Assembly: GCA_937944885.1 (NCBI GenBank)
Contig: CALFBB010000049.1
Coordinates: forward strand, 1-45,445
From: an uncultured cyanobacterium
Lineage (GTDB): Bacteria; Cyanobacteriota; Cyanobacteriia; Thermostichales; Thermostichaceae
Direction: 5' to 3'
Length of the DNA stretch: 45,445 bases
Each line of letters begins with the position of its first letter. Positions within the stretch are counted from its first letter, which is position 1. Both the position numbers and the translations under genes were made by a program. The notes beneath the pieces are model-generated. The model was not told where the DNA came from, searched no databases, and worked only from the letters and a program-made list of their open reading frames with translations. This document shows, piece by piece, positions 8,401 through 17,971 of the stretch.

Positions 8401-9996
8401 TCAGAAGCTAAAGACAGCTCGTAGCGCACCAGCACCAATGGTGGGATCGTTATCACCCGGCAATCCACCGTTAGGATTGCTCACAAAGTAGGCAGCTGGG
8501 GTCAAGGTCAGGAAATCGTTCACCGGGAAGCTATAATAAACATCCACGATGAAGGGGCGACTATCCCAAACACCATCGTTTTTGGTGGTTACAATCGGCT
8601 GACCAAACACCACACCACCCCGGGCACCTTCAATGAACAGATCCGGGAAGGCGAAGCCAAACAAGAAACCGTTAAAGTCTTCATCACCCGGGTCAATGGT
8701 GCCTGCCGGAACCACATTGGGCAGATTGTAATCGATGTTGCCAGTGGTGAACCAGCCAGACAGAATGACGCGGGGGCTCAGCTCCCAGTTGGCAGCTACA
8801 GAGAAGGCATTGACACGGGCAGTAGGAGTTACTCGAGTGGCAGTAGGAGTTACTCGAGTGGTAGTCAACGGACCTCGGAAAAGGCTAGCACCGCTGGCCA
8901 AGAAGCTAGGATCGCCATTTTGCAAGTAGGTGGTGGCAAACTGCAGGTACAGCTCCAAGGTTTCACTCGGCAGGAAACCCAATTCCACTGCGTGAGCACT
9001 GTTACCACCCGTCAGACCACTGTCGCCAAAGCCCTTGCCCAATTGAGCACCGTTGTTGGTGCTGTAGCTGTAGGCCAAGCGGAACTGATCACTGGGGCGG
9101 AAGCGGAAGCCAAACATGGTTCCACCCGGCACGTCAGCAGTGGAGTTGGGGGCATCCGCAAAGTCAGACAAGGCATCAAAGGGAGTGCTGTAGTTGAACA
9201 CATCGGACACATTCGAGCCTGTGATGCCGGCATAGATGGTTGCAGCTCTGTTGAAGGCCGGGAATTGGTAAATCAACTTGGCCAGAGTGAAGGTACCCGC
9301 ACCACCACCGCCGAAGCCAGGCCCCGGATCGCCGTCAAAGAACTTGGTCACGGCGTCACGGGCCTGTAGACGAATCCGTAGGCGATCGCGACCAGTGAAA
9401 GAAGCGTCAAAGTTCAACCGCACCCGGTAGGGTAGGGTCATGTTGGCTTGGTCTTGTTCTGCAACCGTTTTCCCTTTCACAATGCGATCATCGGTCAGGG
9501 CACTGCCGTAGATAGCTGCGATTACCTGAGCTCTCAGCTTGGTGACCGGGTTGAAGACTTTCCCCTTCAAGTCAGTTACATCGGCTTCCAGAGCATCCAC
9601 ACGTCCGCGCAGGGCAGCCAGCTCAGCAGCAAATTCCTCTTGCAGCCGCTGCAGGGTAGCCAAGTCTTCCCGAGACACTTTGTCGGCCAAGCCAGCAGCA
9701 ATCAGTTCGTTGATACGATCCAAACAAGCATTCATACCAGCGGCAAACTCAAAGCGGGTCATGGCCCGGTTGCCGCGGAAGGTACGGTCAGGGTAACCAG
9801 CAATACAGCCATAACGCTCCACCAAAGACTGTAGAGCTTGGAATGCCCAGTCAGTCGGTTGTACGTCAGAAAGCTCAGAAATGGAGGTGACCGGCCCAGA
9901 AGCTTGAGCGTAGGCCATTCCAGGGGTTAAAACTGCAGCTGCACCCAAGGTACCAGCCAGCAGAGTCTTCCAGTAGTTCGCGTGTTTCGCGGGCAT
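8401..9996 (-). CDS. cyanobacterial outer-membrane porin with SLH domain (iron uptake porin type)
   Basis: The 531-residue precursor has a signal peptide of about 30 residues (cleavage after GMAYA). An SLH domain (about 43-105, including DWAFQALQSLVERYGC and AMTRFEFAAGMNACLDRI) anchors it to pectic or peptidoglycan-linked polymers. A coiled-coil spacer with repeated LAALRGRVDALEADVTDLKG character (107-145) comes next. A beta-barrel of OprB-like type ends in an aromatic C-terminus (ALRAVFSF). The family forms the major diffusion channels of cyanobacterial outer membranes, some linked to iron uptake. AAGGAGAGAAAC precedes the ATG. An in-frame 21-bp tandem duplication lies in the barrel (8819-8860). 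Confidence 0.9.
   Translation of the reverse strand: MPAKHANYWKTLLAGTLGAAAVLTPGMAYAQASGPVTSISELSDVQPTDWAFQALQSLVERYGCIAGYPDRTFRGNRAMTRFEFAAGMNACLDRINELIAAGLADKVSREDLATLQRLQEEFAAELAALRGRVDALEADVTDLKGKVFNPVTKLRAQVIAAIYGSALTDDRIVKGKTVAEQDQANMTLPYRVRLNFDASFTGRDRLRIRLQARDAVTKFFDGDPGPGFGGGGAGTFTLAKLIYQFPAFNRAATIYAGITGSNVSDVFNYSTPFDALSDFADAPNSTADVPGGTMFGFRFRPSDQFRLAYSYSTNNGAQLGKGFGDSGLTGGNSAHAVELGFLPSETLELYLQFATTYLQNGDPSFLASGASLFRGPLTTTRVTPTATRVTPTARVNAFSVAANWELSPRVILSGWFTTGNIDYNLPNVVPAGTIDPGDEDFNGFLFGFAFPDLFIEGARGGVVFGQPIVTTKNDGVWDSRPFIVDVYYSFPVNDFLTLTPAAYFVSNPNGGLPGDNDPTIGAGALRAVFSF
8819..8860 (-). repeat. perfect 21-bp tandem repeat inside the porin gene
   Basis: Two identical consecutive 21-base units (8819-8839 and 8840-8860) encode two copies of the heptapeptide TRVTPTA. 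Being a multiple of three, the repeat keeps the frame. Its place between barrel strands suggests an extended surface or periplasmic loop. Confidence 0.95.
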
Positions 9997-10445
9997 GTTT
10001 CTCTCCTTGTTCTTTTCCTCACACCTGTTTGACTGTAGCGATGCTCCCTACAAGTAGCAGATTGCCTAACTCAGCTAAAGAGCCTGACAATTGCGGACTC
10101 TGGAAAAACATGGTACAGCCATAATCCACATCATCTACCACTTTACACAGTTTCTGCGTAAGACTCAACGGGAGACCCGATCGCGGTAGATGATTCAGGC
10201 TTAATACCCATTACTCTACATCAGGGATCTGGCCCTGGCTAGCAGGTCTATCCCCTGCAAAGCACAGATACCACCAATTTGCGCTCTAAAGGCGGGATCC
10301 AGCTATTGCGACTGGGGGATTGCTCAGTTCGGAGTCACCCTAAGCCCTAAGATAGAGTCGGTAACACTTCTTATCCCCCCACCGCCGAAAGGGGCTGATA
10401 AACTGCGGAAGAATACTTGGCCTTTTTCACAAGCTCTGAACCACT
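9997..10445. promoter_or_regulatory. divergent regulatory region between porin and acsF
   Basis: These 449 bases carry no coding ORF. They must hold the promoters of the leftward porin gene and rightward acsF. A 10-bp perfect inverted repeat, ATCATCTACC at 10130-10139 and GGTAGATGAT at 10185-10194, could fold the porin leader or bind a regulator. No clear -35/-10 pair was assigned with confidence. Confidence 0.4.
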
Positions 10446-11537
10446 ATGAGTCCTAGCCTACACGCTACTCAAACCCAGGCGCGGGTACCGACCGAAACGA
10501 TCTTGACGCCGCGCTTCTACACCACCGATTTCGACGCCATTGGCAAGATGGGGTTAGGGGATCGGGAGGCGGACTTCTGCGCCATGTTGACGGAGTTTCG
10601 CGCCGACTACAACCGCCATCATTTTGTCCGGGGTGAAGAGTTTGCCCAGGATTGGGAAAGCCGACTAGACCCAGAGTCGCGCCGGCTGTTTGTGGAGTTT
10701 CTGGAGCGCTCTTGCACTGCTGAGTTTTCCGGCTTCCTTCTCTATAAGGAGCTGTCTCGCAAGCTGAAGCAGACCAGCCCCGTTTTGGCGGAGTGCTTTG
10801 CCCTCATGAGCCGCGATGAGGCCCGCCATGCTGGTTTTCTGAACCGGGCTATGGGAGATTTCAACCTGGCGCTGGATCTCAGTTTCCTAACCAAAAACAA
10901 GGCTTATACCTATTTCGCGCCACGCTTTATTTTCTACGCCACCTATCTTTCGGAGAAGATCGGTTACTGGCGTTACATTCTCATCTATCGTCATCTAGAA
11001 GCCCATCCCGAAGATCGCATCTACCCGATCTTCAATTTCTTTAAGAACTGGTGTCAGGATGAGAACCGGCATGGAGACTTCTTCATGCTGATGCTCTCCA
11101 GTCAGCCAAGGCTCCTTAAGGGGTGGATTGCCAAGCTGTGGTGCCGCTTTTTCTTGCTGTCGGTGTTTGCCACCATGTATCTCAACGATGTTGGTGAACG
11201 CCCTGATTTCTATCGCTTGATTGGCTTGGATCCCCATACCTATGATATGGAGGTAATCTACAAAACCAACCGTGAAGCGGCCAAGGTGTTTCCGGTGGTA
11301 CTGGATGTGGAGAACCCGGAATTTGTTGAGCGGTTGCAGCGGTGTGTGGCCAACAATGCCAAGCTGAGAGAGATTGCCCGAGGGCGTGGACCTCTAAAGA
11401 GTTTGCGCAAGCTGCCTCTCTATTTGGCTAATGTCTATCAGTTCTTGCGACTCTTCTTGCTCAAGACTAAGCCGGCCGGGTTCTACTTGTGGGAGCAGCC
11501 TGAGCCCCATTCGCAACAGGCTACGGTTCCTGCTTGA
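10446..11537 (+). CDS. acsF: aerobic magnesium-protoporphyrin IX monomethyl ester oxidative cyclase
   Basis: The 363-residue protein belongs to the di-iron AcsF/ChlA family. This enzyme forms the isocyclic ring of chlorophyll from Mg-protoporphyrin IX monomethyl ester using O2. Two metal-ligand clusters are visible: [17 protein letters not shown] with [10 protein letters not shown], and a second, DENRHGDFF. These give the expected pair of E...DExRH motifs. The N-terminal [11 protein letters not shown] and the [20 protein letters not shown] stretch are also characteristic. Length is normal (about 350-360). The protein is membrane-associated and works with Ycf54 and an electron donor not seen in this window. 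The site-2 protease gene follows 35 bases downstream. Confidence 0.95.
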   Translation: MSPSLHATQTQARVPTETILTPRFYTTDFDAIGKMGLGDREADFCAMLTEFRADYNRHHFVRGEEFAQDWESRLDPESRRLFVEFLERSCTAEFSGFLLYKELSRKLKQTSPVLAECFALMSRDEARHAGFLNRAMGDFNLALDLSFLTKNKAYTYFAPRFIFYATYLSEKIGYWRYILIYRHLEAHPEDRIYPIFNFFKNWCQDENRHGDFFMLMLSSQPRLLKGWIAKLWCRFFLLSVFATMYLNDVGERPDFYRLIGLDPHTYDMEVIYKTNREAAKVFPVVLDVENPEFVERLQRCVANNAKLREIARGRGPLKSLRKLPLYLANVYQFLRLFLLKTKPAGFYLWEQPEPHSQQATVPA

Positions 11538-11572
11538 GCCGCCCTTCACCTTAGCTCAACAGTAGACAGACC

Positions 11573-13051
11573 ATGAACATTGCCACTGAGATTACTCCCC
11601 TATTTTTGTTAGCAACGCTAGCGTTTTTGGGTTGGGGATTTTGGCGAGCACGTAAGCGGGGATCCGTAGCGGTCTGGGTTTGGCTGCAGGGATCCCTGCT
11701 GTTGATGCCGTGGGTAGCGTTTTTGGGGCTGCTGTTGTTTGGGGTTTACCTCAACTTTGCTGGGTTTTTGTTGTTGCTGCTGCTGTTTACGGGTCTGTAT
11801 ATTGCCGTGGGTCGCAAAGCCCGGCAGTTGGCCCAGCAGGAGCTACAGGCTCGCCGTGATCAGCTGGCTAGCTCCATGACTGAGGCGGAGGTGCAAGCGG
11901 AAGCTACTCTTGAGCCGGCTCCGGTCTCGTCGGTACCCCACCGTCTTTCTGTCGAGGATTTGCAAGCCATTCAGTCCATTTTCGGCGTGGATACCTTCTT
12001 TGCCACAGAGACCATTCCCTATGGGGAAGGGGCAATTTTCAAGGGCAATCTGCGCCGGGATCCTGAGGTGGTTTTGCCCCTGTTGATGGAGAAGTTGAAG
12101 GAGCGGGTGGGCAATCGCTACCAGCTATTTTTGGTGGAGGATCCCTCGGAGAAGCCGGCGGTGGTGGTGCTGCCGGATGAAATCGTTAACTACCGGGCTT
12201 CTACGGGGGCAAAGATTCTGGCGGGGGCGCTACTGTTTTTCAGCTTTCTTGCCACGTTAGAGGTGGGGGCTAATTTGTTTGGCTTTCGTCTGCTGGAGGC
12301 ACCGGGGCGGTGGGTGGAGGCTTTGCCAGTATCGGTTGGTATTCTCTCCATTCTGTTGATCCATGAGGCCGGTCATCGTTGGATGGCGGGTAAGTATGGG
12401 GTACGTCTTAGCCCCGCTTTTGTCATTCCCAGTTTTGGTATTGGGACGCTGGGATCCCTAAATCGGATTGAGTCGCCGGTACCCAACCGCAAAGCCCTGT
12501 TTGATATTGCTTTTGCCGGGCCAGCAGCAGGAGGGCTGCTTTCGCTGCTGGTGTTGGGGGTGGGGTTGCTGCTATCGGGTTCGGGGGGCTTGTATGTGCC
12601 TACCAATCTGTTCCGCAGCTCCATTTTGGTGGGTACGCTGGCGCGCTTGGTGTTGGGGGGCGAGTTTCAGTCGGAGGTAATTGCCATTCACCCGCTGGTG
12701 GCGGTGGGGTGGATTGGCCTGGGGATTACGGCTTTGAGCTTGCTCCCTGCTGGTCAATTGGATGGTGGACGGATCGTACAAGCGGTGTATGGGCGCAAGA
12801 CGGCAGCTCGGGCTACCTTTGTTACTCTGATTGCTTTGGCGGTGGCCTCTATTAGCAATGTTTTGGCTTTGTACTGGGCTTTGTTAATCCTGTTTATTGC
12901 CCGGGAGCCGGAGCGCCCGCCTCAGGATGAGATCAGCGAAACCGATGGACAGCGGGATGCTCTGGCTTTGCTGGCTTTGTTTTTGATGGTGATGACGCTG
13001 TTGCCGATTGCACCGGCTTTGGCGGGCTTCTTGAATTTCCCGAACGGCTAA
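11573..13051 (+). CDS. site-2 protease family membrane metalloprotease (EGY-like, M50)
   Basis: The 492-residue polytopic protein starts with two hydrophobic segments (1-85). A soluble domain (about 120-205) with SVEDLQAIQSIFGVDTFF and PYGEGAIFKGNLR is typical of plant EGY1/EGY2 and cyanobacterial homologues. The membrane protease domain carries HEAGH (residues 264-268) and the second zinc-ligand motif AGQLDGGR (about 393-400) in a later helix. EGY proteases affect chloroplast and photosystem development; cyanobacterial substrates are mostly undefined. It lies 35 bases behind acsF on the same strand, so cotranscription with chlorophyll biosynthesis is likely. Confidence 0.9.
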   Translation: MNIATEITPLFLLATLAFLGWGFWRARKRGSVAVWVWLQGSLLLMPWVAFLGLLLFGVYLNFAGFLLLLLLFTGLYIAVGRKARQLAQQELQARRDQLASSMTEAEVQAEATLEPAPVSSVPHRLSVEDLQAIQSIFGVDTFFATETIPYGEGAIFKGNLRRDPEVVLPLLMEKLKERVGNRYQLFLVEDPSEKPAVVVLPDEIVNYRASTGAKILAGALLFFSFLATLEVGANLFGFRLLEAPGRWVEALPVSVGILSILLIHEAGHRWMAGKYGVRLSPAFVIPSFGIGTLGSLNRIESPVPNRKALFDIAFAGPAAGGLLSLLVLGVGLLLSGSGGLYVPTNLFRSSILVGTLARLVLGGEFQSEVIAIHPLVAVGWIGLGITALSLLPAGQLDGGRIVQAVYGRKTAARATFVTLIALAVASISNVLALYWALLILFIAREPERPPQDEISETDGQRDALALLALFLMVMTLLPIAPALAGFLNFPNG

Positions 13052-13096
13052 TCAAGGTTGATCCAAGATTGATCTTGCAAGATTGATCTATTGATC
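13050..13096. repeat. short degenerate tandem repeat downstream of the protease gene
   Basis: AAGATTGATCT occurs at 13065-13075 and again at 13079-13089, 14 bases apart. Partial copies (AAGGTTGATCC and TTGATCC) lie on either side. It fills the gap to the next gene and includes no clear terminator. Confidence 0.6.
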
Positions 13097-13137
13097 CAGC
13101 TCTATGGGGAGAGGTCTCAACCTGCCGAATCTGGAGT

Positions 13138-15153
13138 ATGGGCAACACAAGATCGAGATCTGGCAGGGGAGGGAAGGGCTTTGGCAACAGGCAGCAGCCG
13201 TCCGGGCAGGGTGCTGCTCCCAATACCCAACCCAATCTGCAACATCTGCTGGCACAGGCTGTTCACCATCACCAGGTGGGGCAACTGGCAGAGGCTATCT
13301 CTTTTTATGAGCAGATTCTGGCGGTACAGCCTGCTCATCCTGAAGCTCTACACCTGTTGGGGGTTTGTTATCAGCAGCAGGGATCCCTGGAGCGGGCCAT
13401 TCAGCTTATCCAACAGTCAATCGAGCGGCAGCCCCACTTTCCCGACGCCCACTACAACCTGGGGATTGCCCTTAAGCAGGCAGGACGGCTGGAGGAGGCA
13501 AAAACGCATCTGCAACTGGCCTTAGCTCAAAGTGGCCCTGACCTGGAGATTTTGTATCAGCTGGGACTGGTGTTGCGGCAGCAAGGGCAGTTGGAAGCGG
13601 CACGGGATCTCTTAAGCCAGGCCCTTGCTCTGCAGCCGGGTTTGGCCGTTTGCGCCGGCGAGACGGAGTCCCTTGCTGCTTATACCTTGGCCATTGTCTT
13701 GCGCGATTGCGGTCAAGAAACCGAAGCAGCGGCGCTTTTTCATCAGCTTTGGCAACGGGATCCCGCCGATCTGGCAGCGGGCTTAGGCTGGTGTGTTAGC
13801 CAACTGCCACTTTTGTATGAAACAGAAGAGCAAATCCGGCAAAGCCGGGAGCGGTACGGCCAGGCTCTTTTACAGGTGAAAGAAACCCTGGAACCTCTGC
13901 TGCGGGATCCCCACCTCCTGGAACGGGCTGCTGCCGGGATCGGCTCAGTGCAACCTTTTTTCCTCCCCTACCAAGGGCAGAACGACCGCGAGCTGCAACG
14001 GCTCTATGGATCCCTGATCCACAAGGTGATGCAGGCCCGTTATCCCCACCCCCCCACCCCGACCCTGACAACCAGAGGCAAGCTGCGGGTGGGTATCGTC
14101 TCCGGGCTGTTTCGGGATCACTCGGTGTGGAAGATTATCACCCGCGGTTGGGTAGAGGCATTGGATCCCAGCCGATTTGATCTCTATGGTTTTCACACCT
14201 CCGAGATCCAAGATGAAATCACCCAATCTCTACCGCAGCGCTTCCGGCAGTTTGTAACCGGCCCCCTCAGTCTGGAAGACTGGCAAGCCCACATCCGCTC
14301 CGCTCAATTGGATGTGCTCCTCTACCCAGAGGTGGGGATTGATCCCATGTGCGCCTGCTTGGCCACCCTGCGCCTAGCCCCTCGCCAAGCCATGGCCTGG
14401 GGACACCCACAAACCTCTGGCCTGCCGACCCTCGATGTTTTTTTGAGTAGCCAACTGATGGAGCCGGAAGATGGTCCCAACCACTACTGTGAACAGCTGC
14501 TGCCGCTACCGGGGATCGGCACCTACTACATCCCTCTAGAAACCCAGCCCGTAGCAGTGCCCTGGGAAAGCTGGGGCGTGCAGCGCCACAAGATCCTCTA
14601 CCTCTGTGCTCAGTCCCTGTTCAAATACCTACCCCAGTACGACTGGGTGCTGCCCTGCATCGCCCAAGCGGTTAAGGAGTGTCAATTTCTATTTTTGCGC
14701 GGGCGTTTCTCCCAAGGGATCCGGGAGCGCTTTTGGCAGCGCATGACCCGTGCTTTTCAAGCCTATGGCCTAAACGCCGCAGACTACGTGCTCCTGTTGC
14801 CAGAACTGAATCCGGGACAATACGCTGCTTACAACGCCCTGGGAGACATCTACCTGGATAGCATCGGTTGGTCAGGGGGCAATACTACCCTCGAAGCCTT
14901 GCCCCACGGACTACCAATCGTCACCTTGCCCGGATCCCTGATGCGCAGCCGCCACAGCTACGCCATTTTGCAACAGATGGGGATCCCGGACACCATCGCC
15001 CACAGCCTTGAGGAGTACGTTCAAATTGCCATCCGCCTGGGTACCGATCCCGCCTGGCGGGAGCAGATCCGCCAACAGGTGCAAGAACGGCAACACCGTG
15101 TTTACCGGGATCCCACCCCGATCCACACCCTAGAGAAATGGTTGCTAGCCTGA
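13138..15153 (+). CDS. TPR protein with O-GlcNAc-transferase-like (GT41/SPINDLY) domain
   Basis: The 671-residue protein begins with a basic, Gly/Gln-rich tail (1-30). TPR units from about residue 35 to 190 are clear (LAEAISFYEQILAVQPAHPE, LERAIQLIQQSIERQPHFPD, LEEAKTHLQLALAQSGPD, LEAARDLLSQALALQPG). The C-terminal half has the GT41 layout: LRVGIVSGLFRDHSVWK, a long Rossmann-like region, YVLLLPELNPGQYAAYNALG, DIYLDSIGWSGGNTTLEALPHGLPIVTLPG. Family members transfer GlcNAc or other sugars to protein Ser/Thr; in bacteria the acceptors are mostly unknown. The GGAG before ATG 13138 is very close (one base), so the start is uncertain. Confidence 0.8.
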   Translation: MGNTRSRSGRGGKGFGNRQQPSGQGAAPNTQPNLQHLLAQAVHHHQVGQLAEAISFYEQILAVQPAHPEALHLLGVCYQQQGSLERAIQLIQQSIERQPHFPDAHYNLGIALKQAGRLEEAKTHLQLALAQSGPDLEILYQLGLVLRQQGQLEAARDLLSQALALQPGLAVCAGETESLAAYTLAIVLRDCGQETEAAALFHQLWQRDPADLAAGLGWCVSQLPLLYETEEQIRQSRERYGQALLQVKETLEPLLRDPHLLERAAAGIGSVQPFFLPYQGQNDRELQRLYGSLIHKVMQARYPHPPTPTLTTRGKLRVGIVSGLFRDHSVWKIITRGWVEALDPSRFDLYGFHTSEIQDEITQSLPQRFRQFVTGPLSLEDWQAHIRSAQLDVLLYPEVGIDPMCACLATLRLAPRQAMAWGHPQTSGLPTLDVFLSSQLMEPEDGPNHYCEQLLPLPGIGTYYIPLETQPVAVPWESWGVQRHKILYLCAQSLFKYLPQYDWVLPCIAQAVKECQFLFLRGRFSQGIRERFWQRMTRAFQAYGLNAADYVLLLPELNPGQYAAYNALGDIYLDSIGWSGGNTTLEALPHGLPIVTLPGSLMRSRHSYAILQQMGIPDTIAHSLEEYVQIAIRLGTDPAWREQIRQQVQERQHRVYRDPTPIHTLEKWLLA

Positions 15154-15463
15154 CAACCCGTGAAAGTCAAAACTCAATCAGAAATTGATGGTTGTGTATC
15201 AAAACCCCTGTTTTGGTAAAGGATTGATAAGCATCCTCAGGAAGCCTGGGCTGAGTTCGATAGAATTACCTTATATTGCCTCAAAATGCTTTGCCAGCAA
15301 GGAAAGTGAGCAGTAGCAATTGAGGTTTTGTTCTGTCGGCGTGTTCAATTTTTAACGTTTTCCAGGATTCGGGATCCTTCTCAGAGGATGTGGAGTTCGA
15401 GGCCTGATCGAAGACATGCTGCCAGAAGACAACTGGCCTGATTTGCATTAGGAGTTTGCACTG
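15154..15463. other. intergenic region upstream of the ABC importer genes
   Basis: These 310 bases are AT-richer than the genes and carry no coding ORF. A CAAAACCCCTGTTTTGG inverted repeat near 15199-15215 may end the TPR/GT41 transcript. The importer promoter should lie in the rest. AGGAG at about 15450 is the ribosome site of the binding-protein gene. Confidence 0.4.
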
Positions 15464-16747
15464 ATGAAGGTAACCCCTCAACCCCTGAGCCTCAGCCTGA
15501 GCTTGGTTTTGGCCACCTCTCTGTTTGCCTGTGCCCCGCAATCTGAGTCACCTGATACTGGCCAGCCACGGGTCACCCTTTTTGGGGCCTTTGTGGAAGA
15601 AGATGCACGGCGATTTGAAGCCTCAATGCAACCTTTCGAGGAACGGACAGGCATTCGGGTGGACTACGAGGGATCCGGTGACTTTGAAACCCTGATCACC
15701 GTGCGCATGGAGGGAGGGGATCCCCCGGATATCATTGCCTTTCCGCAGCCGGGTTTGATGATGGAATTTGCCCGGGAAGGGCGCTTGGTGGATTTGGGCC
15801 AAGTGCTGGATCGCCAGCAACTGAGCCAGGGGTACCGTTCCTTTTGGCTGGATTTGGGTACGGTTGACGACACCCTGGTAGGGATATGGTATCGCGCCTC
15901 GGTCAAGAGCTTGGTGTGGTACCCGGTGCCCCAGTTTGCAGAAGCGGGCTATGAAATCCCAGAAACCTGGGATGAACTGTTGGCTTTGTCTGACCAGATT
16001 GTGGCGGATGGACGTACCCCTTGGTGTATTGGCATAGAGAGCAGCGGCGCCACCGGTTGGGTCGGTACCGATTGGATCGAAGATATTTTGCTGCGCACCT
16101 CCGGCCCAGAGGTTTACGACCAATGGGTGCGCAACGAGATCCCCTTCAACGATCCCCGTGTCAAGGAAGCCTTTGAAAAAATGGGCGAGATTTGGCTCAA
16201 CCCCGACTATGTCTTGGGGGGCACTGTAGGTATTCTCACCACCCCCTTTGGGGATGCGGCCAACCCGATGTTTGAGGATCCGCCGGGGTGTTATCTACAT
16301 CGGCAGGCCAGCTTTTTGCCCGTGTTTCTGCCCCCAGAGGTGGAGCCGGGCCGCGATATCGACTTTTTCTATCTACCGCCGATCAACCCTGAGCATGGCC
16401 GCCCTGTCATGGGTGCTGGAGATGTGATGTCAATGGTGAACGACCGTCCGGAGGTGCGGCAGGTGATGGAATATCTGGCCACGGCAGAAGCAGGACGGGC
16501 CTGGGCGGAAGCAGGGGGATTCCTCTCTCCCCACAACGATGCCGATCTGGATTGGTACCCGGATGAGCTCACCCGTGCCCAAGCAGAACTGCTGCGGGAT
16601 GCTGATACCTTCCGCTTCGATGGCTCCGATATGATGCCGGGGGCTGTGGGTACAGGCACCTTCTGGACAGGGATCGTCGACTACATCAGTGGGCGGGATC
16701 TGGATACTGTGCTGCTGGAGATTGAACGCAGCTGGCCACGAGACTAA
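15464..16747 (+). CDS. ggtB: ABC importer sugar/compatible-solute binding lipoprotein (GgtB/AglE-like)
   Basis: The 427-residue protein has a lipoprotein signal peptide; the lipobox LFAC places the lipidated Cys at about residue 23. It is a family-1 extracellular binding protein with VTLFGAFVEEDARRFEASMQ, an ERTGIRVDYEGSGDFETLI segment and a PDIIAFPQPGLMMEFAREG segment. The GWVGTDWIEDILLRTSGPEVY and YLPPINPEHGRPVMGAGDV stretches resemble AglE (alpha-glucoside) and GgtB (glucosylglycerol) proteins. It is followed by two permease genes on the same strand. GGAG lies nine bases before the ATG. Ligand (glucosylglycerol, trehalose, sucrose or another alpha-glucoside) is inferred only from family. 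Confidence 0.75.
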   Translation: MKVTPQPLSLSLSLVLATSLFACAPQSESPDTGQPRVTLFGAFVEEDARRFEASMQPFEERTGIRVDYEGSGDFETLITVRMEGGDPPDIIAFPQPGLMMEFAREGRLVDLGQVLDRQQLSQGYRSFWLDLGTVDDTLVGIWYRASVKSLVWYPVPQFAEAGYEIPETWDELLALSDQIVADGRTPWCIGIESSGATGWVGTDWIEDILLRTSGPEVYDQWVRNEIPFNDPRVKEAFEKMGEIWLNPDYVLGGTVGILTTPFGDAANPMFEDPPGCYLHRQASFLPVFLPPEVEPGRDIDFFYLPPINPEHGRPVMGAGDVMSMVNDRPEVRQVMEYLATAEAGRAWAEAGGFLSPHNDADLDWYPDELTRAQAELLRDADTFRFDGSDMMPGAVGTGTFWTGIVDYISGRDLDTVLLEIERSWPRD

Positions 16748-16818
16748 GTCCCAATGCTTCATGGCAAGCAATGAATGGTTAACCTGCGGCTTGAACTTGA
16801 ATCGGGAGAGCAAAACAC

Positions 16819-17913
16819 ATGCAAGGGGCAAGCACTGCTGAGGAGAGCAGTCTACTGAACAGTCAACCGGCACGCATCTTGCGCCCTATTTTGGGGTTAA
16901 TCGCCATCTTCACCGCCTTTGGCTGGAGTACTGGCTTTATGCGGGATCCTAGCGCCCCCGCTTGGCAGCTGCTGCTGGTGGCCTTGGCCATCGGTGTACT
17001 GGGAGTTTGGATGCTCTTCTTTCTGGCCAACGACTTGGTGTCGCGCTTTCCACGGGTATGGGCGGAGCGAATCCGTCCTTATATTTTTGTGGGCCCGGCC
17101 CTGCTGCTGTTGTTTGCCTACTTGATATTGCCAACCTTGCAAACTCTTTACTTTAGCTTTTTGGATGCCCGTTCGCAGCGCTGGGTGGGATGGCAAAACT
17201 ACCAATTTGCCTTTACCGACCGCACTATGTTGATTGCCTTTCGCAACAACTTGCTGTGGTTGCTGCTGGTGACGGGGATCAGTGTGTCCCTGGGTCTGGT
17301 CATTGCTGTGCTGGTGGATCGGGTGCGCTGGGAGCCACTGGCCAAGTCGCTGATCTTTTTGCCGATGGCCATCTCCTTTGTGGGGGCGGGCGTGATCTGG
17401 CGCTTTGTCTATGCTTTTCAGCCGCCGGGGCGGCCGCAGATCGGTTTGCTGAACGCCATATGGGTCAGTCTGGGTGGCAACCCCATTGGCTGGCTGCAGA
17501 CTCAACCCCTCAATACCTTCGCCCTGATTCTGATCATGATCTGGCTGCAGACCGGCTTTTGTATGGTCATTCTCTCGGCAGCTGTCAAGGCGGTACCCCA
17601 TGAACTTCTGGAGGCCGCTCGCATCGATGGAGCCAATGAGATTGAGATTTTCTTTCAGGTGATCCTCCCCTACGTCAGCAAAACGGTGATGACCGTAGCA
17701 ACGACGGTGGTGATCTTGGTGTTGAAGGTGTTCGATATCGTCTACGTCATGACCAGTGGTCAGTTTGGGACGGAGGTAATTGCCAACCGCATGTACTCGG
17801 AGATGTTTCGCTTCCGCCACTTTGGCCGCGGCAGTGCGCTGGCGGTGATCCTATTGATTGCGGTGATCCCGGTGATGATTGCTAACTTGCGCAGTTGGCG
17901 ACGTGCCCAGTAG
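16819..17913 (+). CDS. ggtC: ABC importer inner-membrane permease, GgtC/AglF-like
   Basis: The 364-residue protein has about eight membrane helices: two N-terminal extra helices, then the MalF-like core from RPYIFVGPALLLLFAYLILP. The EAA loop is EAARIDGANEIEIFFQVILP, the contact site for the ATPase subunit. It sits 71 bases behind the binding-protein gene and is followed by the partner permease. It should form a heterodimer channel with the next gene product. Confidence 0.8.
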   Translation: MQGASTAEESSLLNSQPARILRPILGLIAIFTAFGWSTGFMRDPSAPAWQLLLVALAIGVLGVWMLFFLANDLVSRFPRVWAERIRPYIFVGPALLLLFAYLILPTLQTLYFSFLDARSQRWVGWQNYQFAFTDRTMLIAFRNNLLWLLLVTGISVSLGLVIAVLVDRVRWEPLAKSLIFLPMAISFVGAGVIWRFVYAFQPPGRPQIGLLNAIWVSLGGNPIGWLQTQPLNTFALILIMIWLQTGFCMVILSAAVKAVPHELLEAARIDGANEIEIFFQVILPYVSKTVMTVATTVVILVLKVFDIVYVMTSGQFGTEVIANRMYSEMFRFRHFGRGSALAVILLIAVIPVMIANLRSWRRAQ

Positions 17914-17971
17914 CCTTTTCCCGCTGCGCTTTTCATTTTTTCTTTCATCTTTCTTTTGCCCTTTGCCTGTT

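Noticed and set aside
10010-10030. Yfr1-like CCTCACACC motif near the porin start
   Set aside because: Only part of the conserved core is present and no flanking hairpins with a terminator were found.
16897-17820. 307-residue ORF antisense to ggtC
   Set aside because: His/Gln-rich composition is the typical shadow of a membrane-protein gene on the other strand.
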